Part shown: in pieces, positions 1-8,436 of the stretch | Layout of the letters: every line of letters starts with the position of its first letter | Position numbering within the stretch: position 1 is the first letter of the stretch | Assembly (NCBI RefSeq): GCF_010020825.1 | Contig: NZ_JAACJE010000001.1 | Span: 2,852,001 to 2,916,000, forward strand | DNA length: 64,000 nucleotides | Direction of reading: 5' to 3' | DNA from: Acidovorax sp. 210-6 | Lineage (GTDB): Bacteria; Pseudomonadota; Gammaproteobacteria; Burkholderiales; Burkholderiaceae_C | Notes under the pieces: model-generated | Database searches by the model: none | Told to the model about the DNA's origin: nothing | Seen by the model: only the letters and a program-made list of their open reading frames with translations | Translations under genes and position numbers: made by a program

Positions 1-2
1 AC

Positions 3-605
3 CGCTACTACTACCAGATCAACATCCCGATCAAGGACGCAGCGATCATGGCCAACTGTCCGGAGCGCGAAGTGCGCCGCCACTGGGTGCAGCGCATTCT
101 CGATCACGACGGCTTTGCCGGCGAGGCAGGCGGCATCGAGGCCTGGATTCGCCTCGGCGAAGCGGTCGGCCTGAGCCGCGAGGACATCATCGCGCAGCGC
201 CACGTGCTGCCCGGCGTGCGCTTTGCCGTCGACGCCTACGTCAATTTCGCCCGCCAGCGCCCCTGGCAGGAGGCTGCCGCCGCCTCGCTGACCGAGCTGT
301 TCGCACCGACCATCCACCAGTCCCGGCTCGACAACTGGCCGAGCCATTACCCGTGGATCGAAGCGGCCGGCTATGACTACTTCCGCCGCCGCCTGAACGA
401 AGCGCCGCGCGACGTGGTGCACGGCCTGCGCATCACCCTCGGCCATTTCACGACGCGGGAGCAGCAGGCGCGGGTGATCGACATCCTGCAGATGAAGCTC
501 GACATCCTGTGGAGCATGCTCGACGCCATGCTGCTCGCCCACTGCCCGGTACAGATCGAAGGCTGGGGCGCCTACCGGCCGATGGCGCCGGTCTATCCGC
601 GCTGA
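3..605 (+). CDS. pqqC: PqqC, pyrroloquinoline-quinone synthase (5' truncated)
   Basis: This is the C-terminal 200 residues of PqqC; the family is about 250 residues long and the window begins inside the gene. The open frame runs from base 3, so the internal ATG at 48 is not a start. PqqC is the cofactor-free oxidase that carries out the last ring closure and oxidation of PQQ synthesis in the cytoplasm. Recognisable segments are the [20 protein letters not shown] stretch and the [17 protein letters not shown] stretch. pqqA and pqqD follow on the same strand, supporting the call. Confidence 0.93.
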   Translation, partial: RYYYQINIPIKDAAIMANCPEREVRRHWVQRILDHDGFAGEAGGIEAWIRLGEAVGLSREDIIAQRHVLPGVRFAVDAYVNFARQRPWQEAAAASLTELFAPTIHQSRLDNWPSHYPWIEAAGYDYFRRRLNEAPRDVVHGLRITLGHFTTREQQARVIDILQMKLDILWSMLDAMLLAHCPVQIEGWGAYRPMAPVYPR

Positions 606-740
606 ACCCTGGCCCTGGCGCCGGCCTCCAGAAAATCTTGAGGGGCTTTTGGCGAATGCCCGGGCGCCAGCCGGCCAGCGAATAGCCAAGATGACACACA
701 GGTGCCGCAGGGTGCGGCGCCCTAATCAAGGAGACATACG

Positions 741-815
741 ATGAACTGGCAAACCCCGGCTTACTGCGAAATCCGCCTCGGCTTCGAAGTAACCGCCTAC
801 GTCTACGTTCGCTGA
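741..815 (+). CDS. pqqA: PqqA, PQQ precursor peptide
   Basis: A 24-codon gene preceded by AAGGAG seven bases before the ATG. PqqA is the ribosomally made substrate whose glutamate and tyrosine side chains are cross-linked by PqqE and become the PQQ skeleton. The peptide has Glu16 and Tyr20 in the invariant E-x-x-x-Y spacing (GFEVTAYVYVR at the C-terminus). It lies after pqqC and before pqqD; in most genomes pqqA comes first, so the order is unusual. It is too short for ordinary gene callers. Confidence 0.95.
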   Translation: MNWQTPAYCEIRLGFEVTAYVYVR

Positions 816-824
816 ACGAGCCCC

Positions 825-854
825 GGAGCGGTCGCCGGCAACGGCAGCCGCTCC
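825..854 (+). terminator. Hairpin between pqqA and pqqD, possible attenuator
   Basis: GGAGCGG (825-831) can pair with CCGCTCC (848-854), starting ten bases after the pqqA stop. There is no clear T-run. Hairpins here are known to make pqqA far more abundant than downstream pqq genes; that role is inferred. Confidence 0.4.
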
Positions 855-866
855 CTCTGACCGAGC

Positions 867-1148
867 ATGGCAACCATGAATCCATCCGACCGCCCGCGCC
901 TCAGCCCGCATTACCTCTTCCGCTACGAAGCCAGCCAGCAGGCACACATCCTGTTGTACCCGGAGGGCCTCATCAAGCTCAACCCGGCCGCGGCCGAAAT
1001 TCTGCAGCGCTGCGACGGCGAGCGGACAACCGACGACATCATCGCCGACCTCGACGCCGCCTTCCCCGGCAATCGCACGGCCATCGCCCAGGACACCCGC
1101 GCCTTCCTCGCCGCCGCCTGCGACAAGGGCTGGTTGCGCGTCACCTGA
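867..1148 (+). CDS. pqqD: PqqD, PQQ peptide chaperone
   Basis: A 93-residue PqqD, the usual family length. PqqD is a small winged-helix RiPP-recognition protein that binds PqqA and presents it to the radical SAM enzyme PqqE. Typical segments are PRLSPHYLFRYEASQQAHIL near the N-terminus and the EGLIKLNPAAAEILQRCDG core with the conserved LN..A..IL pattern. A second in-frame ATG at 876 is an equally possible start because neither has a strong ribosome binding site. No pqqE follows; a hemerythrin gene comes next. Confidence 0.93.
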   Translation: MATMNPSDRPRLSPHYLFRYEASQQAHILLYPEGLIKLNPAAAEILQRCDGERTTDDIIADLDAAFPGNRTAIAQDTRAFLAAACDKGWLRVT

Positions 1149-1324
1149 CGGCGCTCGCCGCCGACCCCCTCCCGGTTTTACCCGGCCGGATTATTACTTT
1201 CGACATATTTCATTTGGCTGGCGAAGGGAGCAGAATCGAAAGCGTCTATTACTTTGGTTTGGGTTGGCTCGCTCCGAATAGTCCGGCCCAGGCGCTTTTG
1301 ATCGGGTTGTCCACAGGTAACAAA

Positions 1325-1708
1325 ATGAACAAACACCTGTTGCTCGGCGTGCCGAATATCGACCATCAGCACGATGAGTTGTTGCGCTCGCTGCAGCACC
1401 TGCTCGCCGCGGGCAAATGCGACGAGGGGTTCAGCGAAGTCATCTCCCGTCTGACGATCCAGATTCACGACCATTTCCAGAGCGAGGAGCGTTTCATGGC
1501 CGGCCTCGCCCTGCCGCCGGAGATGATGCGCGAACACGAACGGGAGCATTCGCGCATCATCGAGGAACTGACCCAGATGCACCTCGATACCATGGCCGGC
1601 CTGCGGCTGTCGTTCGAGGACATCATCGGTCATTTCGTGTCCTACATCAGCCAGCACGTCATCGAATTCGATCTCCGGCTCAAGCCTTACATTGCGCAGC
1701 CTGCTTGA
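1325..1708 (+). CDS. Bacteriohemerythrin
   Basis: A 127-residue single-domain hemerythrin that binds O2 at a non-haem di-iron site. The seven expected ligands are visible: His16 (IDHQH), His50 and Glu54 (HDHFQSEE), His71 and His75 (HEREH), His111 and Asp116 (QHVIEFD). The start is set at MNKHLLLGVPNID; the upstream in-frame ATG at 1214 would add 37 residues unlike the family. It ends 12 bp from the convergent AEC carrier gene. Oxygen storage, sensing or delivery are all possible. Confidence 0.85.
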   Translation: MNKHLLLGVPNIDHQHDELLRSLQHLLAAGKCDEGFSEVISRLTIQIHDHFQSEERFMAGLALPPEMMREHEREHSRIIEELTQMHLDTMAGLRLSFEDIIGHFVSYISQHVIEFDLRLKPYIAQPA

Positions 1709-1720
1709 CGGCTGAGCCGA

Positions 1721-2659
1721 TCAGCTACCGGCCATCGCCAGTACCAGGGGCGTGGTGATCGCCGAAAGGGCGGTCGACAGGATCAGCGCGCCGGCCATGC
1801 CGCCTTCCACCGCCTTGAATTGCCGCGCCATCAGGAAGACGTTGGCGCCCTGGCCGATCGAGGCGAGCAGCACGATGACCCGGGTTTCGAGCGGCGGCAG
1901 GGCGAGCAGCCTGGCCAGCCCGAAGACGATCAGCGGCAGGATCAGCAGCTTGGGGATGACGATGGCCAGGCTGACCTTCCATTCCGATTTCAGGTTGTAT
2001 TCCGCCAGGCTCATGCCGAGCGCCACGAGGGCGAGCGGCATGCCGGTCTGGCCGAGCATTTTCAGCGGGCTGTCGAGCATGGCCGGCAGGGCAGCCCCGC
2101 TCAATCCGAAGGCACTGCCGGCCAGGATGGCCAGGATGATCGGGTTGCGCAGCACGCCCTGCACGGTGTCCCGCAAACCCTTGAGCGACAGGCTGCCATG
2201 GCGGTGCCATTCGACCGACAGGCTGACCAGCGTCCACAGGATCAGGGCATTGAACAACAGCACCAGGGCGACCGACGGGATTGCCGGGTCGCCAAGCGAA
2301 GCCTTGGCCAGCGGCAGGCCGAGCATGATGTTGTTGGAGAAGATGCAGCCGACGCCGAACACCGACTGGCCAATACCGTCGAGCCCGAAAGCCTTCCCCG
2401 CAATGAGCCGGCCGAGCAGGAAAACGAGCAGGCAGCCGCCGAAGAAGGCGACGAGCAGCCGGCCATCGACCGGCGGCAACTGCGAGAGGTCGCTCATCAT
2501 GCGAAAGAGCATGGCCGGCAGGCCGACACTGAACACGAAAGTGGTCAGATGCTGCGCCATGGTGCGCGGCCAGCCGGCGAAGCGCATCAGCAGGTAGCCG
2601 ATGAGGATCAGCGCAAAGAGCGGTACGCCAAGCGTCAGATGGTGCAGGAAGGCGGTCAT
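1721..2659 (-). CDS. AEC-family (auxin efflux carrier type) transporter, possible D-malate/tartrate carrier
   Basis: A 312-residue inner-membrane protein with about ten hydrophobic segments, the AEC layout of two five-helix repeats. The central FSNNIMLGLPLA and C-terminal ASIGQGANVFLMARQF segments match the family's unwound-helix regions. The start is MTAFLHHLTLG; the longer open frame upstream is antisense-like and arginine-rich. Ten bases separate it from the upstream dmlA gene, so the two are probably co-transcribed. AEC members include malonate and malate carriers; together with dmlA this suggests uptake of D-malate, tartrate or a related acid (inference). Confidence 0.85.
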   Translation of the reverse strand: MTAFLHHLTLGVPLFALILIGYLLMRFAGWPRTMAQHLTTFVFSVGLPAMLFRMMSDLSQLPPVDGRLLVAFFGGCLLVFLLGRLIAGKAFGLDGIGQSVFGVGCIFSNNIMLGLPLAKASLGDPAIPSVALVLLFNALILWTLVSLSVEWHRHGSLSLKGLRDTVQGVLRNPIILAILAGSAFGLSGAALPAMLDSPLKMLGQTGMPLALVALGMSLAEYNLKSEWKVSLAIVIPKLLILPLIVFGLARLLALPPLETRVIVLLASIGQGANVFLMARQFKAVEGGMAGALILSTALSAITTPLVLAMAGS

Positions 2660-2669
2660 CGGTGGGTGG

Positions 2670-3755
2670 TCAGCTCCCGCTTTCCAGCGCGGCGGCAATC
2701 GCCCGGCCGAGATCGGCGGTCTGCGCCGTGCCGCCCATGTCCGGCGTGCGCGGCCCGCCAACCAGCACCTGCTCGATGGCCGCCATGATCGCATCGTGCG
2801 CGGCCTGGTAGCGGCTGTCGCCATTGCCGAGGAACTCGAGCATCATCGCGCCCGACCAGATCATGGCGATCGGGTTGGCGATGCCCTGGCCGGCGATGTC
2901 CGGCGCGGAACCATGCACCGGTTCGAACAGCGAGGGGAAGGTGCGATCCGGATTGAGGTTGGCCGACGGCGCGATGCCGATGGTGCCGGTGCACGCCGGG
3001 CCGAGGTCGGACAGGATGTCGCCGAACAGGTTGGAGGCGACGACCACGTCGAAGCGCTCCGGGCTGAGCACGAAGCGGGCAGTCAGGATGTCGATGTGGT
3101 ACTTGTCCCAGCGCACGTCGGGGTAGGCGTGGGCCATGGTTTCGACCCGCTCGTCCCAGTAGGGCATGCTGATGGCGATGCCGTTCGACTTGGTGGCCGA
3201 GGTGAGGTGCTTCTTCGGGCGGCGCTGCGCGAGCTCGAAAGCGAATTTGAGGATGCGGTCGGTGCCCTGGCGGGTGAAGATCGATTCCTGAATCACCGTC
3301 TCGCGCTCGGTGCCCTCGAACATGCGGCCGCCGACGGCTGAATACTCGCCCTCGGTGTTCTCGCGGATGACGTAGAAGTCGATGTCACCGACCTGCTTGC
3401 CGGCCAGGGGGCAGGGAATGCCCGGCATCAGGCGTACCGGGCGCACGTTGGCGTACTGGTCGAATTCCCGGCGGAACTTGAGCAGCGAGCCCCACAGCGA
3501 AATGTGGTCGGGTACCGTGGCCGGCCAGCCGACAGCGCCGAAATAGATGGCGTCGAAGTCCTTCAGTTGAGCGAACCAGTCGTCCGGCATCATCTGGCCG
3601 TGCTGCAGGTAATAGTCGCAATGTGCCCAGTCGAAGGCGGTGAATTCCAGGTCGAGGCCGAATTGGCGGCAGGCTGCTTCGAGGACGCGCAGGCCCTCGG
3701 GCATCACTTCCTGGCCGATGCCGTCGCCGGCAATGACTGCGATTCTGTGTTTCAT
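2670..3755 (-). CDS. dmlA: D-malate/tartrate dehydrogenase (decarboxylating)
   Basis: A 361-residue beta-decarboxylating dehydrogenase of the isocitrate/isopropylmalate dehydrogenase fold. The opening RIAVIAGDGIGQEVMPEG is typical, as are DFYVIRENTEGEYSAVGGR (substrate loop), ATKSNGI with the catalytic lysine region, and the acidic metal site in SNLFGDILSDLGPA. These features match the tartrate/D-malate branch, which oxidises D-malate to pyruvate and CO2 with NAD+. The divergent LysR gene and the downstream AEC carrier form the expected regulator-enzyme-transporter set. TtuC (tartrate dehydrogenase) is the alternative name; the true substrate cannot be told from sequence. Confidence 0.9.
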   Translation of the reverse strand: MKHRIAVIAGDGIGQEVMPEGLRVLEAACRQFGLDLEFTAFDWAHCDYYLQHGQMMPDDWFAQLKDFDAIYFGAVGWPATVPDHISLWGSLLKFRREFDQYANVRPVRLMPGIPCPLAGKQVGDIDFYVIRENTEGEYSAVGGRMFEGTERETVIQESIFTRQGTDRILKFAFELAQRRPKKHLTSATKSNGIAISMPYWDERVETMAHAYPDVRWDKYHIDILTARFVLSPERFDVVVASNLFGDILSDLGPACTGTIGIAPSANLNPDRTFPSLFEPVHGSAPDIAGQGIANPIAMIWSGAMMLEFLGNGDSRYQAAHDAIMAAIEQVLVGGPRTPDMGGTAQTADLGRAIAAALESGS

Positions 3756-3824
3756 GGTGCGGGCGCTCGTGGCGGATGAAAGGCACCAGCTTAGTGATCA
3801 CCAGATTAATTACAATCCAGCCTG

Positions 3825-3845
3825 TTGTGAATTTCGTGAACACAA
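3825..3845. promoter_or_regulatory. Inverted repeat in the dmlA-dmlR intergenic region, likely LysR operator
   Basis: TTGTG (3825-3829) and CACAA (3841-3845) form an inverted repeat separated by 11 bases, the T-N11-A layout of LysR-type sites. It ends three bases before the dmlR start codon, so binding could also repress dmlR itself. The region 3756-3848 is the only space for both divergent promoters. Confidence 0.5.
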
Positions 3846-3848
3846 ATC

Positions 3849-4760
3849 GTGAACATAAAGCCCCAGCTTGAAGACCTCCGCCTGTTCTGCATTGTGGCCC
3901 GTCACCGCAGCTTTGCCGAAACCGCCCGCGAGCAGGGTATTTCCAAGGCGGTGGTCAGCAAGCGCATCGCCTTGCTCGAAGCGTCCGTGCAGGAAAAGCT
4001 CTTCCACCGCACGACGCGCAACGTGTCGCTGACCGCCCAGGGCGAAATCGTCCATCAATGGGCGCAGCGCATCCTCGAAGACGTCGACCTGATGGGCGAG
4101 GCCATTTCCCGCGAAAAGGCGGCACCGGCCGGCCTGCTGCGTATCTGCAGCAGTACCGGCTTCGGGCGCAGCCGACTGGCACCGGCCCTGTCGGAGCTGG
4201 CGCGGCAGTTTCCGCAGCTGGAAATCCAGGTCGAATTGTTCGATCGCCCGGTCGATCTGGTGGAGGAGGGGTTCCACCTCGACATCCGCCTCGGCCAGGT
4301 GCGTGAAAGCCATGTCATCAAGCGGCGCATCGCCTGTAACCGGCGGGTGCTGTGCGCCGCGCCCGCCTATCTGGCGCAATACGGCACGCCGCATACCCTG
4401 GCCGATCTGCAAAGCCATCGCTGCATCCCGATCCGCGAACGTGACCAGGATTTCGGCCGCTGGGAACTGCACGGACCGGCGGGCATCGTCGCCATCAAGG
4501 TCAGCGGCCCGCTCTCCGCCAACAATGGCGAAATCGTCCGGCAGTGGGCCATCGACGGCCACGGCATCATCCTGCGCTCGACCTGGGACGTCAGCCGCGA
4601 CATCGCGGCCGGCCGACTGATCCCAGTGCTGCCGCAGTATTTCCAGCCGGCCGATGTCTGGGCCGTCTATCCGTCGCGGCTGTCGGTATCGGCCAGAGTC
4701 CGCGTCTGCGTCGAATTTCTCGCAGCATGGTTCGCGCAGAACGGCATGCACGACGACTGA
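3849..4760 (+). CDS. dmlR: LysR-family regulator, DmlR-like
   Basis: A 303-residue LysR regulator. It has an N-terminal winged helix-turn-helix (SFAETAREQGISKAVVSKRI, about residues 21-40) and a periplasmic-binding-protein-like effector domain from about residue 90. In the DmlR subfamily it activates the divergent dmlA gene in response to D-malate. The start is GTG with no recognisable Shine-Dalgarno sequence, and the presumed operator abuts it. It ends in a normal stop; the receiver-domain remnant and IS1071 follow on its 3' side. Confidence 0.85.
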   Translation: MNIKPQLEDLRLFCIVARHRSFAETAREQGISKAVVSKRIALLEASVQEKLFHRTTRNVSLTAQGEIVHQWAQRILEDVDLMGEAISREKAAPAGLLRICSSTGFGRSRLAPALSELARQFPQLEIQVELFDRPVDLVEEGFHLDIRLGQVRESHVIKRRIACNRRVLCAAPAYLAQYGTPHTLADLQSHRCIPIRERDQDFGRWELHGPAGIVAIKVSGPLSANNGEIVRQWAIDGHGIILRSTWDVSRDIAAGRLIPVLPQYFQPADVWAVYPSRLSVSARVRVCVEFLAAWFAQNGMHDD

Positions 4761-4786
4761 GCGACCGGCGGTGGCCGGCGCTGCAA

Positions 4787-4902
4787 TCAGGGCAGGTCGT
4801 GTGAGGCCAGGTTCCTGAGCAGGACGGCGAACAGCACGGCCGGATCGACTGGCTTGGCGATGAAATCGTTCATGCCGGCAGCCAGGCAGCGCTCCTTGTC
4901 TT
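4787..4902 (-). pseudogene. C-terminal remnant of a response-regulator receiver domain, cut by IS1071
   Basis: Leftward from the IS edge an open frame reads 38 codons and ends at a TGA at 4789-4787. The text AAGMNDFIAKPVDPAVLFAV is the classic end of a receiver domain: the lysine in AKP is the conserved K after beta-5, and the following helix is alpha-5. Such C-terminal receivers are common in hybrid histidine kinases. The rest of the gene is missing, replaced by IS1071, so this is a broken gene end. Confidence 0.85.
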
Positions 4903-5012
4903 GGGGTCTCCTCGTTTTCAGTGCAATAAGTGACGGTACGCAAAGCTAGCACTGGCGCGGGGGTGGTCTGGGTAGACCGTTGATTTCATTGACTTTCCTG
5001 TTCGCTTTGTAA
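4903..5012 (+). repeat. IS1071 left terminal inverted repeat (about 110 bp)
   Basis: It pairs with 7997-8106. The outer ~50 bases are nearly identical (one mismatch in GTACGCAAAGC versus GTACGAAAAGC) and similarity runs to TTTCCTGTTC. The inner boundary is approximate. Confidence 0.9.
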
Positions 5013-5047
5013 ACGGGTATGGTGGCCTCCCACTTTTGAGGTTCACG

Positions 5048-7963
5048 ATGCAGGGTTGGCACACAACGTTTTTGGGGATGCGTGGGCTCCCCCGCGATAT
5101 CAGCGACTTCGAGATGAAGGCATTTTTCACCTTCGATGGTGCCGAGCGCGACGCAATCAATGCACGCCGAGGTGATTCCCACAAGCTTGGTCTGGCGCTC
5201 CATATTGGTTTCCTGCGCATGAGTGGGCGTTTGCTCGGTGCCTTTCGGGTAATTCCAGTAGCCTTGTGGCGCCACCTTGGCAACGAGCTTGGCATTGCAG
5301 CACCAGAAGTCGCCTCGCTGAGAGCCATGTATGAACGCGGGCGCACGCTATTCGATCACCAACAAGTAGCCTGCACGGTCCTTGGATTCCAGTGGATGAG
5401 CGAGCACCAGCGCCGCTCACTGGTACGTGAACTGCGCGACGAAGTGGCGCGCTGCGCCGACCGCGATCAGCTACTCGTGCGGGCGCGTCAATGGCTGTAC
5501 AAGAACAAGCTGGTGATCGTGCACGAGCGGGCAATTCGGACACTGATTGCGGCGGCACTTGCCCAGCTTGAAGTTGAAACAGGCACCGCCATCGCCGCCA
5601 GCGTTGATCCAGCAACACTTGATCGCTGGCGAGCCTCAGTTTCAGAGCTGCGCCCAGATGGACAAACCCAGCAGAGTTGGCTATGGGCTGCACCGGCGAA
5701 ACACTCAACCCGCCAAATCAGCGAGGTACTGGAGCGCATCGACCTGCTTTACACGCTGGACGTTCATAAGCACCTGGCAGACATCCCCGATCTCATCTTG
5801 CGCCGCTACGCGCGCCGACTTGTCTCCAGGCCGCCCTCAGCCGGAGCCAAGATCAAAGAGCCAGCGCGCACCGTGGAGGTCGCATGCTTTCTTCGGTATT
5901 GCCTGTTCACCACCACAGACCAGTTGATCCTTATGGTGCAGCGCCGGATCGCCGATCTGTGGCGTCAGGCTGCCGCCGATGTCCCCGCTACCGTCAATTG
6001 GGCCGCAATGTACAAAACGCTGCTCGGCGAACTTGTTGCCTTGAGCGCGCAAGGTGCGGTGCCAGATGCTGAGTTGCGTGCCCGTCTTGAAGCCTTGATC
6101 ACCGAAACCCAGAAACGCAAACCACCGAGCAGGGCCTCCCTGGTCCGCGAGGGATTGATTGATGGAATTCGCCCCGTGCGGTCGTTGCTCGTCGCCATTG
6201 CAAAGCTGCCCTGGCAGGCCACCGGCGAGCATCCTGCCATCGAGTACCTTGCCAAGCTGCAAGCTTTATATCTCAAAGGATCCAGAAAGCTGCCAGTTGA
6301 AGTGGTGGCACCAAGTCTGGGAATGATCTGGCAGGTTTCGATCTCCAGCCCAGACCGGGAACGGGCGTTTCAGGCGTTGGAGGTGGCCACCCTGTTTGCC
6401 CTGCGCCGCGCGGTGCGCAATGGCTCGGTCTGGATTGAGCACAGCCTGAGCTTTCGGGGTCGTGCGCGCTTGTTCTTCACGGACGAGCGTTGGCAGGCAG
6501 AGTCCAAGAAACACTATGCCCGTCTATCGTTACCCAGCAAGGCTGCCACTTTCTTGAAGCCTTTGCTGGCCAGAGTAACTGCCGGTGTCGATGCGGTGGC
6601 CGCTGCAGCCCGCAGTGGCGTACTGCGCGTGGATGATGAACTCCATTTGTCGCCATTGCCCGCAGAGGACGAAGACCCAGAAGTGACCAAGCTGCGCGCG
6701 GCTTTGGATCACCGCATCGGTGAGGTTCAATTGCCGGAAGTGATTCTGGCCGTTGACGCCCAGGTGCGCTTTAGCTGGATCATGCTCGGACGTGAGCCGC
6801 GCTCTACCGACGAGCTGCTGATGGTCTATGCCGGCATCATGGCCCACGGCACCAGTCTGACTGCGGTCGAATGCGCGCGCATGATTCCGCAATTGTCTGC
6901 CACCAGCATTCGCCAGGCCATGCGCTGGGCGCGGGACGAACGGCGTCTGAGCCAGGCCTGCCAGGCTGTGCTGGAATTCATGCAGCGACACCCGATTGCC
7001 GCCACCTGGGGGCGGTCCGATTTGGCATCTTCTGACATGATGAGCATGGAGACCACCAAACGGGTGTGGCAAGCCCGGCTTGATCCTCGGCGCAACACAC
7101 CTTCCATTGGAATCTACTCCCATGTAAAAGACCGGTGGGGCATCTTCCATGCGCAGCCCTTTGTGCTCAATGAGCGCCAGGCGGGCGTGGCCATTGAAGG
7201 TGTCATCCGCCAAGAAAAGCTGGAGACCAGCCAGCTTGCTGTGGATACCCATGGCTACACCGACTTTGCCATGTCACATGCCCGTTTGCTTGGTTTTGAT
7301 CTTTGCCCGCGGTTGAAGGAACTCAAACAGCGCCACCTCTTTGTGCCACGCGGCACCAAAGTGCCCGCAGAAATCGCTGCGGTGTGCGAAGCCAATGTCG
7401 ACGTCGCTTTGATCGAAAAGCATTGGGATAGTCTGGTGCACCTGGCAGCCTCGGTCATGAGCGGACATGCCAGTGCGGTGGCAGCTCTTGCGCGGTTCGG
7501 TTCTGCCGCCCAGGGCGATCCAATCTATGAGGCTGGCGTGCAATTGGGGCGGTTGCTGCGTACGGCGTTTTTGGCTGACTACTTTGTCAAGGACGCTTTC
7601 AGGAACGAGTTGCGCCGGGTGCTCAATCGGGGCGAGGCTGTTAACGCCCTCAAGCGCGCCATTTATACCGGCCGGATCAGCCCGGCGCAGGCCAAACGTG
7701 TCGATGAAATGCAGGCTGTGGCCGATGCGTTGAGCCTGATGGCCAACATCGTGATGGCGTGGAATACCTCACAGATGCAGGCGGTCCTGGATCGCTGGTC
7801 GAACCGCCGCCAGGTCATTCCACCGGAACTGATCGGGAAGATTGCGCCCACCAGGCTGGAGAGCATCAACTTGCGGGGTGTGTTTCGCTTCCCGGTTGAC
7901 CGCTATGCTGACCAAATCCTGCCTTCGCGGCCAAATGCATCGATAACTGGCACCAATGGATGA
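5048..7963 (+). CDS. tnpA: IS1071 transposase (Tn3 family)
   Basis: A 971-residue Tn3-family DDE transposase of the length published for IS1071 TnpA. The chosen start is the ATG at 5048 (MQGWHTTFLGMRGLP), preceded by GAGG; an in-frame TTG at 5036 would add four residues. The catalytic core begins around WGRSDLASSDMMSMETTKRV, which holds the first conserved aspartates, and continues through YSHVKDRWGIF. It acts at the terminal repeats and makes cointegrates; the element encodes no resolvase of its own. The frame is intact, so it is probably functional. Confidence 0.96.
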   Translation: MQGWHTTFLGMRGLPRDISDFEMKAFFTFDGAERDAINARRGDSHKLGLALHIGFLRMSGRLLGAFRVIPVALWRHLGNELGIAAPEVASLRAMYERGRTLFDHQQVACTVLGFQWMSEHQRRSLVRELRDEVARCADRDQLLVRARQWLYKNKLVIVHERAIRTLIAAALAQLEVETGTAIAASVDPATLDRWRASVSELRPDGQTQQSWLWAAPAKHSTRQISEVLERIDLLYTLDVHKHLADIPDLILRRYARRLVSRPPSAGAKIKEPARTVEVACFLRYCLFTTTDQLILMVQRRIADLWRQAAADVPATVNWAAMYKTLLGELVALSAQGAVPDAELRARLEALITETQKRKPPSRASLVREGLIDGIRPVRSLLVAIAKLPWQATGEHPAIEYLAKLQALYLKGSRKLPVEVVAPSLGMIWQVSISSPDRERAFQALEVATLFALRRAVRNGSVWIEHSLSFRGRARLFFTDERWQAESKKHYARLSLPSKAATFLKPLLARVTAGVDAVAAAARSGVLRVDDELHLSPLPAEDEDPEVTKLRAALDHRIGEVQLPEVILAVDAQVRFSWIMLGREPRSTDELLMVYAGIMAHGTSLTAVECARMIPQLSATSIRQAMRWARDERRLSQACQAVLEFMQRHPIAATWGRSDLASSDMMSMETTKRVWQARLDPRRNTPSIGIYSHVKDRWGIFHAQPFVLNERQAGVAIEGVIRQEKLETSQLAVDTHGYTDFAMSHARLLGFDLCPRLKELKQRHLFVPRGTKVPAEIAAVCEANVDVALIEKHWDSLVHLAASVMSGHASAVAALARFGSAAQGDPIYEAGVQLGRLLRTAFLADYFVKDAFRNELRRVLNRGEAVNALKRAIYTGRISPAQAKRVDEMQAVADALSLMANIVMAWNTSQMQAVLDRWSNRRQVIPPELIGKIAPTRLESINLRGVFRFPVDRYADQILPSRPNASITGTNG

Positions 7964-7996
7964 AACCGACCACGGTTTGACGCCACGAATCGCAGA

Positions 7997-8106
7997 TTTG
8001 AAAGTGAACAGGAAAGTCAATGAAATCAACGATCTACCAACACCACCTCCGCGCCAGTGCTAGCTTTTCGTACCGTCACTTATTGCACTGAAAACGAGGA
8101 GACCCC
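7997..8106 (-). repeat. IS1071 right terminal inverted repeat (about 110 bp)
   Basis: Reverse complement of the left end, beginning GGGGTCTCCTCG when read inward from 8106. It starts 33 bases after the tnpA stop. Confidence 0.9.
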
Positions 8107-8141
8107 ACTAGGGACTCCCTCGCTTCCCTTGCGGAAGACTT

Positions 8142-8177
8142 CCCAGCTCCGGCTGGGCGTAGCAGTCGTTACCTGCC
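8142..8177 (+). promoter_or_regulatory. Repeated two-hairpin leader element, copy A
   Basis: Stem 1 is CCCAGC/GCTGGG around TCCG. It is followed by a second stem GCAG/CTGC with loop TCGTTAC. It sits 36 bp inside the ICE-like block from the IS1071 edge and 259 bp before the next start codon. The rest of 8178-8436 holds no convincing gene. Confidence 0.75.
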
Positions 8178-8436
8178 TCTACGGGATTCGCCGCCATCGC
8201 CCGCGTGCGGTGGCAAAGCCATGCGCAGCATTGGTGGTCGCCGCCATCTGAGCGGCAACCCGGCCGACAACGGGATTCCGAGCGATCCCAGCCTCTCCTT
8301 CGCCGCCGGCCAGCCCACCATGGCTGCACGTCGGCGGCTTCTTCATTTCCCGCCACCCTTGCGGTGGCCAAGCAGTGGGCGAGTCGCCTGGGTCTTCAGG
8401 CCCAACCCCCGCCCTCCCTTTGACAGGAGAATTCAC

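Larger units (their letters stand above)
4903..8106 (+). mobile_element. IS1071, complete Tn3-family element
   Basis: From GGGGTCTCCTCG at 4903 to its complement ending at 8106 is exactly 3204 bp, the known length of IS1071. It has long terminal inverted repeats and a single transposase gene with no resolvase, all as known for IS1071. This element typically flanks xenobiotic-degradation genes in Comamonas, Delftia and their plasmids. The 5 bp outside the two ends are GTCTT (4898-4902) and ACTAG (8107-8111); they do not match, so no target duplication is visible. Confidence 0.96.
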
